Assembly: GCA_902799075.1 (NCBI GenBank)
Contig: CADBYZ010000024.1
Location: 1 to 62,209 of the forward strand
Reading direction: 5' to 3'
DNA length: 62,209 nucleotides
From: Oscillospiraceae bacterium
GTDB taxonomy: Bacteria > Bacillota > Clostridia > Oscillospirales > Oscillospiraceae
Every line of letters starts with the position of its first letter. The first letter of the stretch is position 1. A program made the position numbers and the translations under genes. Below are positions 45,434-53,218 of this stretch, piece by piece. The notes under the pieces are model-generated. The model saw only the letters and a program-made list of their open reading frames with translations, did no database searches and was not told the DNA's origin.

Positions 45434-47653
45434 TTATTCTGCTTTTTTCCAGATCATCTGTACGCTCGGCGTGTTGCCCAGCATGATCGGCAGCGTGACG
45501 CCCGCGTACATGAGCGCCGCGCCGGAAAGCCGAAGCGCGGGCATTTCGGCATTGCAGCCGAAGAAGTCCGCCGCCTGCAAAGTATACACGCTCTTCGGGT
45601 CCAGACCCTTGAGCTTCAAATGCAGCGGCTTCGGATTGGCCTCCGGCTGTGTAAGCACAAGGCTCACCAGTGTCTCGCCCTGATCCGGGGAGACCTGCTG
45701 CCAGGCGGTGAAGCGGCCCTTCCCCGCTTCCGTCAGGCGGTAGTACTCGCCCTCTCCGATCAGCGTGCGCAGGGCGCGAAAGCGCTCCAGCTGCCGCCGG
45801 ATCGCATCCTTCTCCTCCGCCGTGAGCTTTGCGGGGTTCAGCTCATAGCCGAAGGTGCCGCTCATGGCAACCGTGGCCCTCGTCCCAAAGGGCGTGGTGC
45901 GGCCGGTCTGATGGTTCGGCGCGGTGGAGACATGGGCGCCGACAGCGGAGATGGGGTAGCCGAAGGAGGTGCCGTACTGTATGCTGAGGCGTGCGATGGG
46001 ATCGGTGTTGTCGCTGCACCAGATCTGCGGGCAGTAGGCCAGCATCCCCGCGTCAAAGCGCCCGCCGCCCCCGGCGCAGCCCTCGAAGAGCACGTCGGGG
46101 AACGCGCGCGTCAGGCGGTCCATAAGGTCGTAGAGTCCCAGCACATAGCGGTGGGCAAGCTCGCCCTGCCGGTCGGCGGGCAGCGCGGCGGAGTGCAGAT
46201 CCGTCAGGTGGCGGTTCATGTCCCACTTGATATAGCTGATGGGCAGCTTGGAGAGAAGGCCGGAGAGGGTTTCAAACAGCCAGTCCACGATTTCCCCGCG
46301 CGACAGATCCAGCACGAGCTGATTGCGGCCTACGGCGGGCTGCCTGCCCGGAACGCGCAGCGCCCAGTCCGGGTGCGCGCGGAAGAGCTCGGAATCCTCG
46401 CTCACCATCTCCGGCTCGACCCAGAGCCCGACCTTCAGGCCCATGTCGGTGATTTTGTTCAGGAGCGTGTCAAAGCCATGGGGCAGCTTGCGTGTATTCG
46501 GGAACCAGTCGCCGAGGCTCGTGTAATCGTCGTCCCGGCGCCCGAACCAGCCGTCGTCGATGACCAGCATGTCAACGCCCAGCTCCTTTGTCTCGCGCGC
46601 AAGGCCCAGGAGCTTGTCCTCGTCGAAGTCAAAATACATGGCCTCCCAGCTGTTGAGCAGGATCGGGCGCTCGGCGAGGGGGATATACCTGCGGCAGATG
46701 TTTTCACGGATAAAGCGGTGATACGTATGGGAAAGGGACGCAAGGCCGCTGATGCTGAAGGTCAGCAGGACCTCCGGCGTATCGAAGCGCTGTCCCGGCT
46801 CCAGGAGCCAGGAGAAGCCCTCGCTGTTGATGCCGGACACCACGCGCACAGAGCCGGACTGATCCAGCTCGATATCCGTCCGGTGGTTTCCGGAGTACAC
46901 CGGCATCACCCCGATGCACAGGCCCGCGTCCTCCGTCGTGTCCGGCTCGCAGAGGATGACGAAGGGATTGTGCTGGTGACTCGACGCGCCGCGTTTCGAC
47001 GCGACAGTCTGGATGCCGTCCATCAGCGCGCGCCGCTCGGGCTGGCGCTCAAGGGTGTGGCGGCCGTGGAAGTGGAGAAGCTCCCATTCCCCGAAGGGGA
47101 GATCCATGCAGGCGGAGGCCGCTTTATGCAGGCGGACCGCAGCGTCGCCGTGGTTCATGATGCGGGCGGCGCGGGTGATCACATCCTGCTCGGCGAACAC
47201 ACCGTACAGGAGTTCGACTTGAAGCCCGCTTGCCGCATCGGCAAGCGTGACACGCAGCGTCTCGCATTCTCCTCCCCGGTCGAACGCGGCGGGAAGCCCC
47301 TCCAGCGCGTATTTCCCGGCCCGGATCTCGTGGCTCACATAGCGCAGATCCGTGCCGCGCTGTCCGCGCGCTGTTTCGGCGTCCAGGGAGCTCAGGCGAA
47401 AATCGCCGCCGTTTGCGCCGCTGTATTCCTGCGGCATGGTATCCAGCGACCAGCCGCGGTCATTTTGCAGTTCATACGGGTTTGGGGAAAAGCCGCAGTC
47501 GCGCTTGAGATGCAGGTAATCGAAGCAGCCCTCCGCCCGCCGTCCGTAATAGAGATGCAGCAGGTAGCCAAGCTGGCCGATCTGCATCTGATAGCTTGTG
47601 TTTTTTGTTGTCAGCGTAAAGGTGTTTTTTTCATTGTCAAAGACGATGCCCAT
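45434..47653 (-). CDS. GH36 alpha-galactosidase
   Basis: A 739-residue GH36 enzyme of typical bacterial length. The N-terminal beta-sandwich (NEKNTFTLTTKNTSYQM) is followed by the catalytic barrel: NSWEAMYFDFDEDKLLGLA, VIDDGWFGRRDDD, ISYIKWDMNRHLTD with the nucleophile Asp, and CSDNTDPIARLSIQYG with the acid/base Asp. It removes alpha-galactose from raffinose, stachyose or melibiose in the cytoplasm. The ATG at 47653 is preceded by GGGAGG. Confidence 0.96.
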   Translation of the reverse strand: MGIVFDNEKNTFTLTTKNTSYQMQIGQLGYLLHLYYGRRAEGCFDYLHLKRDCGFSPNPYELQNDRGWSLDTMPQEYSGANGGDFRLSSLDAETARGQRGTDLRYVSHEIRAGKYALEGLPAAFDRGGECETLRVTLADAASGLQVELLYGVFAEQDVITRAARIMNHGDAAVRLHKAASACMDLPFGEWELLHFHGRHTLERQPERRALMDGIQTVASKRGASSHQHNPFVILCEPDTTEDAGLCIGVMPVYSGNHRTDIELDQSGSVRVVSGINSEGFSWLLEPGQRFDTPEVLLTFSISGLASLSHTYHRFIRENICRRYIPLAERPILLNSWEAMYFDFDEDKLLGLARETKELGVDMLVIDDGWFGRRDDDYTSLGDWFPNTRKLPHGFDTLLNKITDMGLKVGLWVEPEMVSEDSELFRAHPDWALRVPGRQPAVGRNQLVLDLSRGEIVDWLFETLSGLLSKLPISYIKWDMNRHLTDLHSAALPADRQGELAHRYVLGLYDLMDRLTRAFPDVLFEGCAGGGGRFDAGMLAYCPQIWCSDNTDPIARLSIQYGTSFGYPISAVGAHVSTAPNHQTGRTTPFGTRATVAMSGTFGYELNPAKLTAEEKDAIRRQLERFRALRTLIGEGEYYRLTEAGKGRFTAWQQVSPDQGETLVSLVLTQPEANPKPLHLKLKGLDPKSVYTLQAADFFGCNAEMPALRLSGAALMYAGVTLPIMLGNTPSVQMIWKKAE

Positions 47654-47677
47654 AGGGTCAGTCCTCCCTATATACAA

Positions 47678-48292
47678 TCACGGCTGTGATTTGTTTTCGA
47701 GCTTTGCAAAGACGCCGTCCAGAAGCACGGCGTTGAGATACACCGGCAGCGACAGCCCCGTCAGCAGCAGAATGAGTGAGCCGAAGCTGTACCAGTGAAT
47801 GCAGGCAAGCCAGAACACAACGGCAAAGACCAGCATCACAAGTGTACGCGGAAAAAAGCCCACCGCCAGTTTAACCGCATTTTGAATCGTTGTCCATAGG
47901 CTATTTTCATAACGTGCCAGCAGCGCGAAGGCGTAGAACGCGATCGTGAGCACGATCAGCGCGATAGCGGCGATCCCGGCGCGCAGCTGCGGCACAAAGG
48001 CCAGCGCCGCCAGATAGTCAAAATACAGGATCACCGCGGCGGCCAGAAGCAGCAGCCACAGGAGCGTGCTGTTTTTGAAGTTTGTCCTGAAGGCACGGAA
48101 ATAGTCCCGCGCAAGCTCCCCGTCCTCATTGCGCACAAGGCGGATGCAGGCATCGTTGAGCGCGGTAAAGGCCGCGCCCGCGGTGATAACGGGAAGCGAG
48201 CACAAAAGCGTGAGGAGATTGAGCACCACGACATCGGCGATCATGGACAAGGTGCGCATGACCGGGTTATTCATATCAAAAAACCATTTCAT
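47678..48292 (-). CDS. YesL-like (DUF624) membrane protein
   Basis: A 204-residue membrane protein with about five helices. MKWFFDMNNPVMRTLSMIAD and LLTLLCSLPVITAGAAFTAL match the YesL/DUF624 family, which is regularly found next to LplABC- or MsmEFG-type sugar importers in Bacillota but whose role is not known. It lies between the permease genes and GH36; a hairpin at 48323-48348 precedes it. Confidence 0.85.
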   Translation of the reverse strand: MKWFFDMNNPVMRTLSMIADVVVLNLLTLLCSLPVITAGAAFTALNDACIRLVRNEDGELARDYFRAFRTNFKNSTLLWLLLLAAAVILYFDYLAALAFVPQLRAGIAAIALIVLTIAFYAFALLARYENSLWTTIQNAVKLAVGFFPRTLVMLVFAVVFWLACIHWYSFGSLILLLTGLSLPVYLNAVLLDGVFAKLENKSQP

Positions 48293-48322
48293 TTTCGTCG
48301 CCTTCTTTCGTGGTCAAAGAAA

Positions 48323-48348
48323 TACCCCGCCCCGGCAGGGGCGGGGTA
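48323..48348 (-). terminator. Intercistronic hairpin after the second permease gene
   Basis: Perfect 11-bp inverted repeat TACCCCGCCCC / GGGGCGGGGTA with a four-base loop, followed on the minus strand by TTTCTTT. It lies between the permease and YesL-like genes and probably reduces read-through into the enzyme genes. Confidence 0.75.
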
Positions 48349-48361
48349 TACCGGAAAAGGA

Positions 48362-49222
48362 TCAGCCCTTGACAGCGCCGGAGGCAACGCCCTCGACGAT
48401 GTAGCGCTGGAGGAATACGTAGAGGATCAGGATCGGCAGCATGGCCAGCAGCAGGGCTGCCATGACAAGGCCGATGTCCGTGGAATAGGTCCCATAGAAG
48501 GCCTGGGTCGCGATGGGGATGGTGTACAGGTTCTTCTTGGTCAGCACCAGGCTCGGCAGGAGGTAGTCGTTCCAGTAAGCCATGGCATTGATGATGCCGA
48601 CGGTGGCGATGGTGGGCTTCAAGAGGGGGAAGACCACGCGCCACCAGGTCTGCCAGCGGGAGCAGCCGTCGATGGTGGCCGCTTCCTCAAGCTCCAGCGG
48701 GATATTGGTCTTGATCGCGCCGTGGAACATGAAGCACGACATGGATACCGAGAAGCCGACGTGCATCAGGATCAGCGTCAGTCTGTGGTTGAGCACATTG
48801 AAAATACCGCCGTAGACGGACACCAGGGGAACCATCAGCACCTGGAAGGGGATGACCATGGAGGCGATCATCAGCGAGAAGACGATCGTGCAGAACTTCC
48901 AGTTGTTGCGCACGATGACGAACGCTGTCATGGAGGAGATCAGGATCGTCAGGACGGTTGCGCTGACGGTGATGATGAAGGAGTTGCCGAACACCGTCCA
49001 GAACTTCATCTTCTTCATGGCCTCGGGGAAGTTCTTGAGCGTAAAGCCGTGCTCACCCACCAGGGCAAGGGGGTTGGAGATGATGTCGGCCTTGGACTTG
49101 AAAACGTTGATGACGACCATCAGGAAGGGGAAAATAAAGCAGAAGAACAGGAGAAGGAGAACGATCCACTTGACGGCGTGGAGGATCTTCGCATTGCGTC
49201 CGGCTTTTTCGTTGTCGGTCAT
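48362..49222 (-). CDS. Sugar ABC transporter permease, MsmG type
   Basis: A 286-residue CUT1 inner permease with six helices (VKWIVLLLLFFCFIFPFLMV first). EAA loop: LEEAATIDGCSRWQTWWRVV. It ends RYIVEGVASGAVKG, typical for the MsmG/AraQ group. With the partner at 49219 it forms the channel for oligosaccharides, here probably raffinose-like. It overlaps the partner gene by four bases (ATGA). No ATPase gene is in this operon; it should use one of the MsmX-like ATPases at 4644 or 10636, or another elsewhere. Confidence 0.94.
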   Translation of the reverse strand: MTDNEKAGRNAKILHAVKWIVLLLLFFCFIFPFLMVVINVFKSKADIISNPLALVGEHGFTLKNFPEAMKKMKFWTVFGNSFIITVSATVLTILISSMTAFVIVRNNWKFCTIVFSLMIASMVIPFQVLMVPLVSVYGGIFNVLNHRLTLILMHVGFSVSMSCFMFHGAIKTNIPLELEEAATIDGCSRWQTWWRVVFPLLKPTIATVGIINAMAYWNDYLLPSLVLTKKNLYTIPIATQAFYGTYSTDIGLVMAALLLAMLPILILYVFLQRYIVEGVASGAVKG

Positions 49223-50094
49223 GCTGCAACCTCTCCTTTCTTGCCGACCATGACCTGGGTGACGCCGACGATGGCGCAGACCAGGAACAGGATCACAGCC
49301 TCAGCCTGGCCGAGACCGTAGTTCTTGTAAGTAAACGCCTGGTTGTACACGTGCATGGCTGCCATGACGGAGGAGCCGAAGGGCTCGCCCTTGGTCAGGG
49401 ACAGGTTCACGTCGTACACGACGAAGCAGCGGGTGATGCTGAGGAAGAGGCACTGCACAAAGGAGGAGCGCATCAGGGGAACAGTGACGTTCCACATGGC
49501 CTGGGAGTGCGTGCAGCCGTCGATCTCGGCAGCCTCCTGCACATCCTTGGAAACGCTCATGAAGCCTGCGACGTAGATGAGCATCATGTAGCCCGCGTAC
49601 TGCCACACCGACACCAGGATCAAAGCGAACATGGCGCCGTGCGGGGACGCCAGCAGCGAGGTCGCGGTGCCGCCGGTGATGGCCTTGCCGATGGCGACGA
49701 AGGCGCGGTTGAAAACGAACTGCCAGACATAACCGAGGACGATGCCGCCGATGAGGTTCGGCACGAAGAAGCCGGCGCGGAAGAAGTTCTGGCCCTTGAC
49801 GCCGCTGGTGACGAGGTAGGCCAGGAAGAAGGCGACAATGTTGATGAGGATGACCGCGAAAATCGAGTAGATCGCGGTGCGGCCCATTGCCTGCCAGTAG
49901 ACCTTGTCCTTAAAGGCGTCGGCAAAGTTCTGGAAGCCCACAAAGGGCTTGGCACGGCTCACACCGTCCCAGCTGGTGAAGGTCAGATACAGACCGTAGA
50001 CGAAGGGGACAACCACGACACAGAAGAAAAGGATGGTGCCGGGGCCCGCAAACATCAGGTACTGCTTGACTTTCTCGGAGGTTTTTTGCTTCAT
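49219..50094 (-). CDS. Sugar ABC transporter permease, MsmF type
   Basis: A 291-residue CUT1 permease with six helices, beginning YLMFAGPGTILFFCVVVVPF. The EAA loop reads VQEAAEIDGCTHSQAMWNVT, and it ends VMVGKKGEVAA. It partners the MsmG-type permease, overlapping it by four bases. It follows the binding-protein gene after a 129-bp gap that holds a strong hairpin at 50172-50199. Confidence 0.94.
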   Translation of the reverse strand: MKQKTSEKVKQYLMFAGPGTILFFCVVVVPFVYGLYLTFTSWDGVSRAKPFVGFQNFADAFKDKVYWQAMGRTAIYSIFAVILINIVAFFLAYLVTSGVKGQNFFRAGFFVPNLIGGIVLGYVWQFVFNRAFVAIGKAITGGTATSLLASPHGAMFALILVSVWQYAGYMMLIYVAGFMSVSKDVQEAAEIDGCTHSQAMWNVTVPLMRSSFVQCLFLSITRCFVVYDVNLSLTKGEPFGSSVMAAMHVYNQAFTYKNYGLGQAEAVILFLVCAIVGVTQVMVGKKGEVAA

Positions 50095-50171
50095 AAAGCC
50101 TCTCTTTCCTTACTGCCGCACAGATTGATGTTCCGGGATACGGGCGGCAGCGCATTTCCGGAATTGGTGAA

Positions 50172-50199
50172 ACCGGGCATCAAAGGCTTGATGCCCGGT
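50172..50199 (-). terminator. Intercistronic hairpin between binding-protein and permease genes
   Basis: Perfect 12-bp inverted repeat ACCGGGCATCAA / TTGATGCCCGGT with a four-base loop. No U-tract follows on the minus strand, so it is likely a 3'-end stabiliser or partial terminator that makes binding protein more abundant than permease. Confidence 0.75.
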
Positions 50200-50223
50200 A
50201 TAGAGTTTCAAACAGTCTGGGGC

Positions 50224-51480
50224 TTAGTGGGCACCAACCTCGGCAGTGGCCCAGTAAGTGGTGATCTCGTCAGCAAGACCGGCGCGGTCGATCTGATCGG
50301 CCAGGTACTTCTGGAAGGAGATGCCGACCTTGGCGTAGTGGTCGTCGGGAGCGTAGCGGTAGTCGGCGATCATGGCACCGGCGTCAACGTAGCTCTTGAC
50401 GGAAGCGCCGAGAGGATCGGAGACAGGCAGGGTGATGTTGCCGAAGGCGGGAACCAGGGCGCAGGTATTGACCAGGAAGTTCTGACCGTCTTCCTCGAAG
50501 ACGAGCCAGTTGAGGAAATCCTTCGCGGCCTGCTGCTGCTCGGCGGAGACGGAGTTGTCGATGAAGAAGTACTTGGAGCCGCCGCCGACGAGCTTGGTGT
50601 TGTAGCCGTCGAGAGCGCTGGGAACGGGCATCATGCCGAGGTGCTCTTCGGGGTCAAAGTCCTTGATGTCGGACCAGTCCCAGTTGCCGCCGAACTTGAA
50701 GGCGATCTTGCCCTGGGCCAGGTTCATCTCGGTGTCCTCACGGACGGCGGACAGAGGAGCCTGCTTCATCCAGTTGTAGGCCTTGAGAACGTCAAAGGAA
50801 TCCATCATGGCGTTGAACACGGGGTCCTCAGCCAGTTTCACGGAGCCGTCCTTGATGCCGGCGATGAAGGCGTCGGGATCATCCTGCATCTCGTAGATCT
50901 CCTGCATGAAGTGGGCGCCGAGGGACCAGTCTTCCTTCTGCAGGCCGGTGGGGCCTTCCATGCCGCCGGCGACCAGCTTGTCGCACAGGGCCTGGAAATC
51001 GGCGGTGGTCTTCACAGCGGCGGGATCAAAGGCTTCGCCGGTGATTCTCTCAATGGCGTCGGCATTGTAAAGGATGCCGCGGGCCTCCACGCAGAACGGG
51101 AAGCCGAGGACCTTGCCGTCGACGGAGATGGCCTGGGTGGTCTCGGCGACCCAGGGCTCACCGGTCTGATCGAGGGCGTGGTCGGGGCCGAGGGAGAAGA
51201 TGTCCTTCGCGTCGACCATGGACAGGACATAGGGATCCTTGGAGGCGTACTTGGTGGACATGTGGGCTGCAACGGTGTCACTGGAGTAGTAGACCTCCAC
51301 CTCAACGTCGGGGTGGGTGTCCATGTACTCTTCGGCCATTTCTTCCATCTGGCTCTGGATCTCCATCTTGGAGTTGAAGATGGTCAGAGTGACCTTGTTT
51401 GCCGCGTAGGCGCTGCCGCCGGACAGGGCGAGAGCGGTGACCATGGCGAGCATCAGGATCAGTGCAATTGCTCTTTTCAT
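50224..51480 (-). CDS. Sugar ABC transporter substrate-binding protein, MsmE type, without lipobox
   Basis: A 418-residue CUT1 binding protein. The signal peptide MKRAIALILMLAMVTALALS is followed by GGSAYA-ANK, which looks like a signal peptidase I site (A-Y-A); the expected lipobox cysteine is absent, with Gly where Cys is usual. The mature part has typical features (KVTLTIFNSKMEIQSQMEEM, VLGFPFCVEARGILYNADAI, QGKIAFKFGGNWDWSDI). In a Gram-positive cell a binder without lipid anchor would be released unless held another way. First gene of the operon, with a good promoter. Confidence 0.92.
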   Translation of the reverse strand: MKRAIALILMLAMVTALALSGGSAYAANKVTLTIFNSKMEIQSQMEEMAEEYMDTHPDVEVEVYYSSDTVAAHMSTKYASKDPYVLSMVDAKDIFSLGPDHALDQTGEPWVAETTQAISVDGKVLGFPFCVEARGILYNADAIERITGEAFDPAAVKTTADFQALCDKLVAGGMEGPTGLQKEDWSLGAHFMQEIYEMQDDPDAFIAGIKDGSVKLAEDPVFNAMMDSFDVLKAYNWMKQAPLSAVREDTEMNLAQGKIAFKFGGNWDWSDIKDFDPEEHLGMMPVPSALDGYNTKLVGGGSKYFFIDNSVSAEQQQAAKDFLNWLVFEEDGQNFLVNTCALVPAFGNITLPVSDPLGASVKSYVDAGAMIADYRYAPDDHYAKVGISFQKYLADQIDRAGLADEITTYWATAEVGAH

Positions 51481-51555
51481 GTTTTGCTTCCTTTCTGAAT
51501 CAAAAAATTATTCGATTATGTGCAGCGCGCGCTCCGTCCGTGAAATGCTTCACGG

Positions 51556-51618
51556 CGTTTCGTGAAACGTTACACATCTTCTCGATAAAAAGATATCATA
51601 GCCGGGACCTTGTGTCAA
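51556..51618 (-). promoter_or_regulatory. Promoter and LacI-type operator of the raffinose/sucrose operon
   Basis: On the minus strand TTGACA (51618-51613), 17 bp, TATCTT (51595-51590). The 14-bp palindrome CGTTTC-GT-GAAACG (51556-51569) lies about 20 bases downstream of the expected start of transcription; it is embedded in TTCACG...CGTGAA, a second overlapping repeat. This is where a LacI-family repressor would block transcription. The divergent LacI gene at 51836 is the obvious candidate. Confidence 0.78.
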
Positions 51619-51835
51619 AACATTTTATTAATGCAAATAATATTTTGTTAAACCATTACAATTTAGTCATTTAAAATTTTACATTTTATACAACGCACAA
51701 TATTCCATTTGAAACATTATGTTAATTGTCATTTTTATCTGTTCCACTGTGTCTGTTTTTGTCTGCGCCGAAGTCGGAATTGGGCTTTTCTTTTTGCAGC
51801 TTCATGATATAATGATATAAAAAAACGAAAAGGTT

Positions 51836-52831
51836 GTGTCCCGCTTGAAGAAAAGCAACAGCCCCACCATGAAGGATGTGGCCCGGGAGGCGGGCGTCGC
51901 ACTCGGCACCGTTTCCAAGGTCATAAACGGCATCCCCGTCGGCGAGAGCTATCGTCTGCACGTGGAGGCTGCCATTGAAAAGCTCGGCTACTGTGTCAAC
52001 AGCTATGCGCGCGGTCTGAAAACCAACCGCACAAACTGTGTGGCGCTGCTGATGCCGTCGCTGTACCATCCTTTCTTTGCCACCCTGACCGACGAGCTGA
52101 CCGCCTGTCTGATGCGGCATGGCTACCGCAGCATGCTGATGATCACCAATTATGACCCGGAGGCCGAGAAGAAGTGTTTGATCCTCGGGCACGAGAACAA
52201 GGTGGACGGCGTGATCGCCCTCACCTACAGCCCGGATCTCAAGCCGGACGACTCCACCGCCATGGTGACGATCGACCGCCACTGCGGCGACAGTATCCCC
52301 TGCGTCTCCTCCGACAACTACCGCGGCGGGGAGATCGCGGCGGAAAAGCTTGCCGAGCTCGGGTGCAGGAGGCTTCTGTTCATGGCGGTGGCGTCTGATA
52401 TCCCCGGCGAGGTCGACAAGCGCGGCGGAGGGTTTGAGGCCGCGTGCCGCCGCCTTCATATCGCCTATGAGCAGATCATCCTCCATGACAGAGATACCGA
52501 GGCCCCTTTTTATGATTTCCTGCTGCGGCACATCCGGGAGGGCGTGCCGGACTTTGACGGGATCTTCTGCAACACCGACAGGCTCGCCTGCCGCATGCGC
52601 GATTTTCTCCTCAGGCAGGGGATACGCATCCCGGAGGATATTCAGCTCATCGGCTACGACGGCATCACCGACTATGCCACCGGGCGCTACACCTGCTCAA
52701 CCATTGTCCAGCCGATCGCGCAGATCGCGGAGACCGCCGTGAGCCTGCTGCTCGACACCACCGGTCTCGCCGTTCCCACAAACATCTGTCTGCCGGTGCA
52801 CTACGCTCCGGGCGGCACGACAAGGGAATGA
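51836..52831 (+). CDS. LacI-family transcriptional repressor of the sugar operon
   Basis: A LacI/GalR-family regulator of up to 331 residues. The N-terminal helix-turn-helix reads PTMKDVAREAGVALGTVSKV, followed by the hinge (ARGLKTNRTNCVALLMPSLY) and a periplasmic-binding-protein-like sensor with ALTYSPDLKPDDS, VSSDNYRGGEIAAEKL and LIGYDGITDYATGRY. The start is uncertain: GTG at 51836 has AAAAGG only a few bases away, TTG at 51845 is better spaced. It is divergent from the raffinose/sucrose operon and likely responds to a sugar from it. Confidence 0.92.
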   Translation: MSRLKKSNSPTMKDVAREAGVALGTVSKVINGIPVGESYRLHVEAAIEKLGYCVNSYARGLKTNRTNCVALLMPSLYHPFFATLTDELTACLMRHGYRSMLMITNYDPEAEKKCLILGHENKVDGVIALTYSPDLKPDDSTAMVTIDRHCGDSIPCVSSDNYRGGEIAAEKLAELGCRRLLFMAVASDIPGEVDKRGGGFEAACRRLHIAYEQIILHDRDTEAPFYDFLLRHIREGVPDFDGIFCNTDRLACRMRDFLLRQGIRIPEDIQLIGYDGITDYATGRYTCSTIVQPIAQIAETAVSLLLDTTGLAVPTNICLPVHYAPGGTTRE

Positions 52832-53218
52832 CAGCGTTCAAGTAAAAAACGGCCTTTCGTTCCTCCATCGCGGCGAACGGAAGGTCGTTTTTCGTGGGAT
52901 CATAAGCCTCTGCCCTGTGTTCGGCAGATCATGGTTTCTTCAGGTTGGGGCTCAAGCGGACCAGCACCTTGTTCTGTCGGGCGGCCCCGGCGGCAGCCCG
53001 GGGAGAGTGTTATCCGGGTATATATTGCGTATGACGCCGGATGCACCGTGCGTGACGCGGGGCGGCACGGACGAGCCGCGCAAAATTTTTCCTGTCAATT
53101 TGAAAAAAACTATTGACATTTACGAGTTTTCGGTACATCATGATATATTTAGTTTAATAGGTAATAAAAAGTGATAAAGTAACAAGAAATCATGCGCTAT
53201 ATTTGAAGGAGTGCTTCT
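52832..53218 (+). other. Gene-free region: terminator plus leader of the HD-GYP sensor gene
   Basis: It begins with an imperfect terminator hairpin for the LacI gene (AAAAACGGCCTTTCGTTC / GAACGGAAGGTCGTTTTT, 52845-52892). The next 200 bp have no credible gene, only G+C-rich short hairpins such as GCGGCCCCGGCGGCAGCCCG. Near 53113 a TTGACA stands in an A/T-rich stretch, but the -10 is not clean. No cyclic di-GMP riboswitch core was found. Confidence 0.6.

Noticed and set aside
52893..53218. Cyclic di-GMP riboswitch before the HD-GYP gene
   Set aside because: The conserved GEMM core (GGNNACGCAAAGCC-like) is not present; only G+C-rich hairpins are found.
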